In this document: positions 57,698 to 64,000 of the stretch, one piece after another
Layout: each line of letters starts with the position of its first letter
Numbering within the stretch: position 1 is the first letter of the stretch
Assembly (NCBI RefSeq): GCF_003855455.1
Contig: NZ_CP034044.1
Span: 62,001-126,000, forward strand
DNA: 64,000 nucleotides
Direction: 5' to 3'
From: Mycoplasma struthionis
GTDB taxonomy: Bacteria > Bacillota_I > Bacilli_A > Mycoplasmatales > Metamycoplasmataceae
Position numbers and translations under genes: made by a program
Notes under the pieces: generated by a model
What the model was told of the DNA's origin: nothing
The model's input: the letters and a program-made list of their open reading frames with translations, nothing else
Database searches by the model: none

Positions 57698-58506
57698 CGG
57701 TTTTCTGTTTTTAAAACTATTTCATTTTCAAATTTTAAATCTTCTATTTTATGAGACTCTGGATTTATTTTAACTTTAGCTTTTAAAGATGCTTTATTTA
57801 TTTTAATAATTGCATCTGGATTTGAATCTATAAAAGCAGATAATCAAATTCTTATGTTTTTAAAAAATTCGACAATTGAGTAACCTATATATTCATTTAT
57901 ATGATCATAATAAAATATTTTATTGTCTTTTTTAAAAAAGTAAGTCATTGAAAAATTAATACTACTAATTGATCTTAAAAATAAAGCTTGATCAAATTCT
58001 TTTTTAGCTTTATTATTAATTAAATTTAATATATTTAATAAATCAAGTTCATATATATAACTTTCAACGCCTAGGGGAACCTGAACTTCATTTAGTTTAT
58101 GACTTTCATTATTATTTAAAGAGTCATAATATTTTTTAAATTCATTCCCAATTGAGTGAAAGTTTAAAGATAATGAGTATTTTATACCGTTTTCTTTTTT
58201 TAAAGAACTAATACCTTTTAAAATCTTGGGTTCTAAAGACATAATTTTAGCTTCATTAGAAGGTGTGTTTCTAAAAGTTACTAGTTGTTCATCATCATTT
58301 ATTTTTTCAATTTTAGGATCTTTATCTAAATAAAAATCGTTAAAATATTTAGTTTTTTTATAAACTTTATGTTTATTAATAGCTAATGGAATAGTTACAG
58401 TTGAAGCAATAGTTAAAACTGAAAAAGAAAGCAAAATAGTAGTTGATACTACTTTTTTCTTTTTTGATAATGGTTTAGTTTTATTAGCTTCGTTTAAATT
58501 ATCCAT
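57682..58506 (-). CDS. Hypothetical membrane-anchored protein
   Basis: 274 residues. Charged N-terminus with a KKKK block, then one hydrophobic helix (STTILLSFSVLTIASTVTIPLAI), and an extracytoplasmic domain of ~220 residues with no motif I can name. The helix is preceded by Lys, so N-in/C-out is expected. It starts 1 nt past the stop of the tandem kinase gene and appears to be the last gene of the gyrB-kinase run, ending inside a terminator loop. Confidence 0.7.
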
Positions 58507-58507
58507 T

Positions 58508-60000
58508 TTAATCTCTTTTCTTTAATTTAACTATTAATTCTTTAATTCTTTTAACATTAATTGAAGCGGCTAGATAATCCCCGTTTAAAGCTCTATTATA
58601 TAAATAAGCTATAAAATGAACGATTACTCTATATTTATCAAAATCATATGGACATTCATATTCATATACATTTCAAAATACATCTTCTACAGCTTTAGTT
58701 GAATTTAAATTTTCAAACATAAAGGCTATGTCTAAAAATCTTGAACTTCTATATGCATATGCTCAGTCAATAATATAAACGTTTAAATTTTCTGAAAAAT
58801 ATATACTTTCTGAACATAAGTTATTATGACAGTTTGCATCTGGTTTAATTTCTTTTAATCAATCTCTGATTAATTTTAAAACAGATAAATCATTAAAATC
58901 TTCAACTAGTTGTTTTTTTCCAACAGCTTTAACTAGTTTTTCAATTTTATCTTCTAAAATGTATTCAGGAAATTCTATATCTGAATCATGAAGATTTTTT
59001 ATAGCTTTAGCTAAAACTTTCATTTGTCTTCTTTTAATATCTGTTACATTTTGACAGTTTAATCATCTTCAAATAATTCTATCTTTATCTTCATAAACAC
59101 AAGTTGGAACAAAGTATAAATCTTCAATTTTTGAAATGTCTAATTTATTATCAAATTCATTATTATTTTTTGAATAATAAAGCGATTTGACACTAAAAAG
59201 CTTCTATTATTGTAATGGTTTAATGATTCAATAACTTTTATATTAGGAATTTTTAAATTTGCATATATGTTTTTGAATAAAACTTCATTATATACTCTTA
59301 CCATATATACATAATCGTCAAAAGTGTTTCTATCTAAATTAAAAAATTCTATTATTTCATCTTTATTTAAACCTAAAAATAAATGTAAAGACACTGGATC
59401 AAAGTATCTAGAATTAAAAGAACTAAATTCAAAGTCAACAAGTTTTATAAAACCATATTTATTTACTAATATGTTTTGTCTTTTTAAATTATTGTGTGCT
59501 AAAACATATTCTTCATTTTCATATTTTTTAACTAATTCTAAATATTTAGGATCATCTATATTGAATCTCAGTCAGTTAAATCTTTCTAATTTAACATCAA
59601 GATTTTGAAAATTTTTAACGCAATGCAAAATTGCTTTTGAGATTTTTTCATCAATGTTTATTTTAAATAAATCTACACCAGGAAATCATTTTTTGATTAA
59701 AACACCATTTTTGGCATATAAATAATCTTTAAATATTTCTATTATTTTTTGTTCATTAGCATGATTTACTTCAACAATATCATAAGGAATTCTTATTTGC
59801 ACTCATGTATCTTCTAATTTGCCTATATATGAGCGGTTATGATAATCTTTATAATAAGCTCTAACGTTTGTTAGTTTTTCATATATATCTTGTCCAAAAG
59901 CTTCTTTAATTATTCTATATACTTCATAAACTTCAGCATTTTTTTTATTCTGTGGGCTGGCTGTTGACATTATGTTTGAACGATTGATTTGATTAGGCAT
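58508..60000 (-). pseudogene. Tandem APH/choline-kinase-like protein, split by one frame break
   Basis: Frame 1 (60000 to TAG at 59140, 286 residues) holds a complete kinase lobe with HNNLKRQN (His169, Asn176) and DFE (Asp189). It then runs into a second N-lobe (SLNHYNNRSFLVSNRFIIQK) and stops after an A6 run. Frame 2, with no start codon of its own, continues with NNNEFDNKLDISKIED, a second HxxN loop (DANCHNNLCS) and IIDWAYAYRSSRFLDIAF, ending at 58508. One added A gives a 497-residue protein with two kinase domains. Family members phosphorylate choline, ethanolamine or sugars; the substrate is unknown. The start overlaps the end of the LicA-like gene (stop 59993-59995). Confidence 0.8.
59166..59171 (-). 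other. A6 run at the frame break of the tandem kinase
   Basis: CAA AAA ATA ATA leads to NLIIN-stop. One more A, or a -1 slip, gives CAA AAA AAT AAT AAT GAA and joins the second domain. Confidence 0.8.
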
Positions 60001-60742
60001 ATTTTTCTAAATACTCTTTCATATATTTTTCTACTCTATCTATATACATTTGATCATCAAAAGGTTTAATTTCTTCTTTATTAATTCATAAAACAACTAA
60101 CGCGTTAACAATAATTCTATGAACTAATAAATACTTAGGTTCATAATCGTCACCATAGCCTTCAAAAAAGACTTCTTCTTGTTCTTTTGTTAAATTACTT
60201 GTTTCACAGAAATAAGCTAAATCAAAATGAACATCGCCCATACTTGAATATTCTCAATCAGTTATATAAATTCCTTTTTCGTTTTTAATCATGTTAAAAA
60301 GTCATAAATCATTATGAGTTGGAGCCGAAGTATCAATGTTTTTTAAAAATAAATTAATTTTTTTGTAATGCTTATCTAAAACAGGAATTTTTCTATTAAG
60401 TGCTGCAATTTTTTCTCTATATACTTTAAAACGTCTTGCTATTTGGTTTTCTTTTGCAAATTTTAGTTTTGAATTATGAAGTTCTATTAGTTTTTGTCCA
60501 ATTTCTTTTAAATCTTGATTTGTAATTGTACTTTCTAATAAAATATTTCCTTCAATTCATTTAGTTTTTAAATATTCTTTATCATCTGAAATAACTTCAG
60601 GAGCAAAGCTTAGGGAATTTAATAAAAAGTAATCGGTTTTATGATTAAACCCATCATACTTTTTTTCTTTTACAAATAAGTTGTTTTGTTCATCTTTAAA
60701 TGTAATATTAGTAAAACCTTGATTTTCTAATTTTTTTAACAT
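59993..60742 (-). CDS. licA: LicA-like choline/ethanolamine kinase
   Basis: 249 residues of the APH/choline kinase fold. Catalytic loop HNDLWLFN at 143-150 (Asp145, Asn150) and the metal-binding Asp162 in ITDWEYSSMGDVHFDLAYFCE, a pattern close to bacterial LicA. It would phosphorylate choline or a similar amino-alcohol from the host, feeding glycolipid or surface phosphocholine decoration. Its ATG is 2 nt past the gyrB stop and its stop overlaps the next kinase gene, so all three are probably one transcript. The symbol rests on motif likeness only. Confidence 0.75.
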
Positions 60743-60744
60743 TT

Positions 60745-62730
<1,986 letters not shown>

Positions 62731-62755
62731 TTAATATGTCTATATTATACCAAAA

Positions 62756-62780
62756 ACTAAAAAAATAGGCTAAGCCTATT
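62756..62780 (-). terminator. Terminator of lemA
   Basis: AATAGGC - TTA - GCCTATT followed by T7 on the minus strand, 12 nt past the lemA stop and ahead of the gyrB promoter region. Confidence 0.75.
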
Positions 62781-62791
62781 TAATTTTGAAA

Positions 62792-63466
62792 CTAATTTCT
62801 TAGCATGCTTGTGTCAACGTCTTCTCTTTCTTTTTCAGAAGCAACAAATAAAGGTTGATTATACATGTCGTTTTTAGCAGCTATAATGTTTGTTCAGAAT
62901 GTGTATATTTCACTATTAAATGAGTTAACTTTGTTGTTGTATAATCTAATAGCTGTATAAATTTCATCTTCTTGTAAAGCAATTTCAGTATTGAAGTTTC
63001 TGTATAATGAACTTGCTTTTAAATCTGGATAATTTTCAAATTGTAAGTTTAAACCACTTTGAATTGAATTGATTTTTTTGTTTAATTCCACTGGTGATTC
63101 TTCATTTTCTAAACTTACTAATTGTGAACGTAATTCTGTAACTTTTGTTATTGTTTCTTTTTCAAAATCTCTATAGCTTAAAACTGAATCCATTTGTTTT
63201 AATAGAGTTGCTCTACGTTTTTTTTCTGCAGCTTGAATTAGAGATGATGATTCTTGAATATCATTAATTTTTCTTAACAATCTATTTTTTCTTGAATAGT
63301 ATTGTGTTGCCATAATAATTAAACCAATAATTGTTAAAGCTGATAAAACTCAAAATAAAACATAAATTGTTTTTTCACTTTTTGTTGGAGTTGGTTTAAC
63401 AATTTCATTGTTAACATTTGGCTTAAAACCTTCGTTATTTTGTTTTTCTCTTGTATCAAATAACAT
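62792..63466 (-). CDS. lemA: LemA family protein
   Basis: 224 residues, start with AAAAGGAGAAC. N-terminal cytosolic stretch of ~30 residues, one membrane helix (TIYVLFWVLSALTIIGLII), then the LemA helical domain with NYPDLKASSLYRNFNTEI, EDEIYTAIRLYNNKVNSFN and the final FWTNII. LemA proteins are membrane-anchored helical bundles of unsettled function. 20 nt downstream of the partial gene at the window end, probably one operon. Confidence 0.9.
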
Positions 63467-63486
63467 TTTGTTCTCCTTTTTTTTGA

Positions 63487-64000
63487 CTAACTATTTATAA
63501 TCTCGTCAAACTCTTCTAATGATAATATTTTCTTCTTATCTTCTTCAATTATAATTGAAAAACCGAATTTATCAACATGAATAAATGAGTTTGTTTTAAG
63601 TTCTGGATATTTTGTATATATTTCAATTATTTTTATAATTATTGCCTTTAAAACTTCTTCATCATAAATAATCATTGAAGAATACAACTTTGTATTTATT
63701 TCTTCCATAATCATATTATTTAATAAAATCATTGGGTTTCTATTAACAGTTATTTGTCCATCTTCTAATCTTAAAAGTGGAGTAAAATAAATAGTTCTTT
63801 TTTCTTTAAATTCATTATATTTTGTATAAGGAACATCAACATAAAAACCTTTTACATATTGTCTATCTATTTTTTGTTCTGTTCAAAAGTTTTTTAAAAA
63901 TACAGAAACTTCCATAGAATTGTTTTTAACTTCAAATTGCAAATCATCAATAATATAATCTAATGCTGGATTTTTAGTAAACATTTTAATATAGTCATGT
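63487..64000 (-). CDS. Hypothetical protein, C-terminal part (cut by window edge); possibly DUF3137-like
   Basis: The last ~170 residues of a frame entering from the right edge, ending at TAG 63487. It includes QYVKGFYVDVPYTKYNEF and RTIYFTPLLRLEDG, then a mixed helix/strand segment. LemA in mollicutes is often next to DUF3137/MSC_0882-type membrane proteins, and the visible strands would suit that family, but no decisive motif is inside the window. Confidence 0.6.

Overview
The window reads as a Mycoplasma-type (Mollicutes) chromosome. It is very AT-rich, and open frames make sense only if UGA is read as tryptophan; with UGA as stop, infB, gyrB, nusA and every membrane protein break into pieces. 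Starts are mostly ATG with AGGAG-type sites, with a few GTG/TTG starts. Content (arginine/hominis- or synoviae-type lipoproteins, M60-like metallopeptidase, GA-module-like giant surface proteins, LicA-like kinases) suggests the Mycoplasmopsis/Metamycoplasma branch, but the species cannot be fixed by reading alone. No tRNA, rRNA, IS element or CRISPR was recognised.

Layout. 1-3.3 kb: N-terminus of a P-type cation ATPase, an amino-acid permease with an odd Cys/His tail, and a nicotinamidase. 3.3-15.2 kb (minus strand): the translation operon nusA-ylxR-infB-rbfA-mnmG-rlmH, followed 13 nt later by a 5.6-kb M60-like metallopeptidase lipoprotein gene. 15.3-20.2 kb (minus): tex (two frame breaks), proline iminopeptidase, MATE transporter. 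20.2-22.8 kb: a DEDD/DUF2779-like gene and two plus-strand genes, all apparently nearly leaderless. 22.8-53 kb: about 28 kb occupied by three giant surface-protein genes on the minus strand (called A, B and C here), with an e(P4)-type acid phosphatase lipoprotein between A and B. 53.1-64 kb: gpmI, a DUF885 metallopeptidase, a small membrane-anchored protein, three LicA/APH-like kinase domains in two genes, gyrB, lemA and a partial gene.

The surface locus is the notable part. A and C each carry a poly-G tract close to the N-terminus (9 and 8 Gs), both out of frame, so both genes are OFF as sequenced; one base would restore frames of 1861 and 3758 codons. B has no poly-G. B and C share near-identical 3' halves in direct orientation 11.6 kb apart, a common membrane anchor and Lys/Arg tail, and TA-repeat tracts upstream. 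C also has three GAA-to-TAA nonsense changes. The ~217-residue and ~303-residue repeats of B and C contain helical segments resembling albumin-binding GA modules. Together this looks like a phase-variable, recombining giant adhesin/cloak system, one copy of which is decaying.

Six further frame breaks (M60 gene, tex twice, the tandem kinase, gene B twice) are all explained by one missing base, five clearly in A/T homopolymer runs. They may be sequencing undercalls, true decay, or slippage sites; the tex break lies on an in-phase A AAA AAG heptamer.
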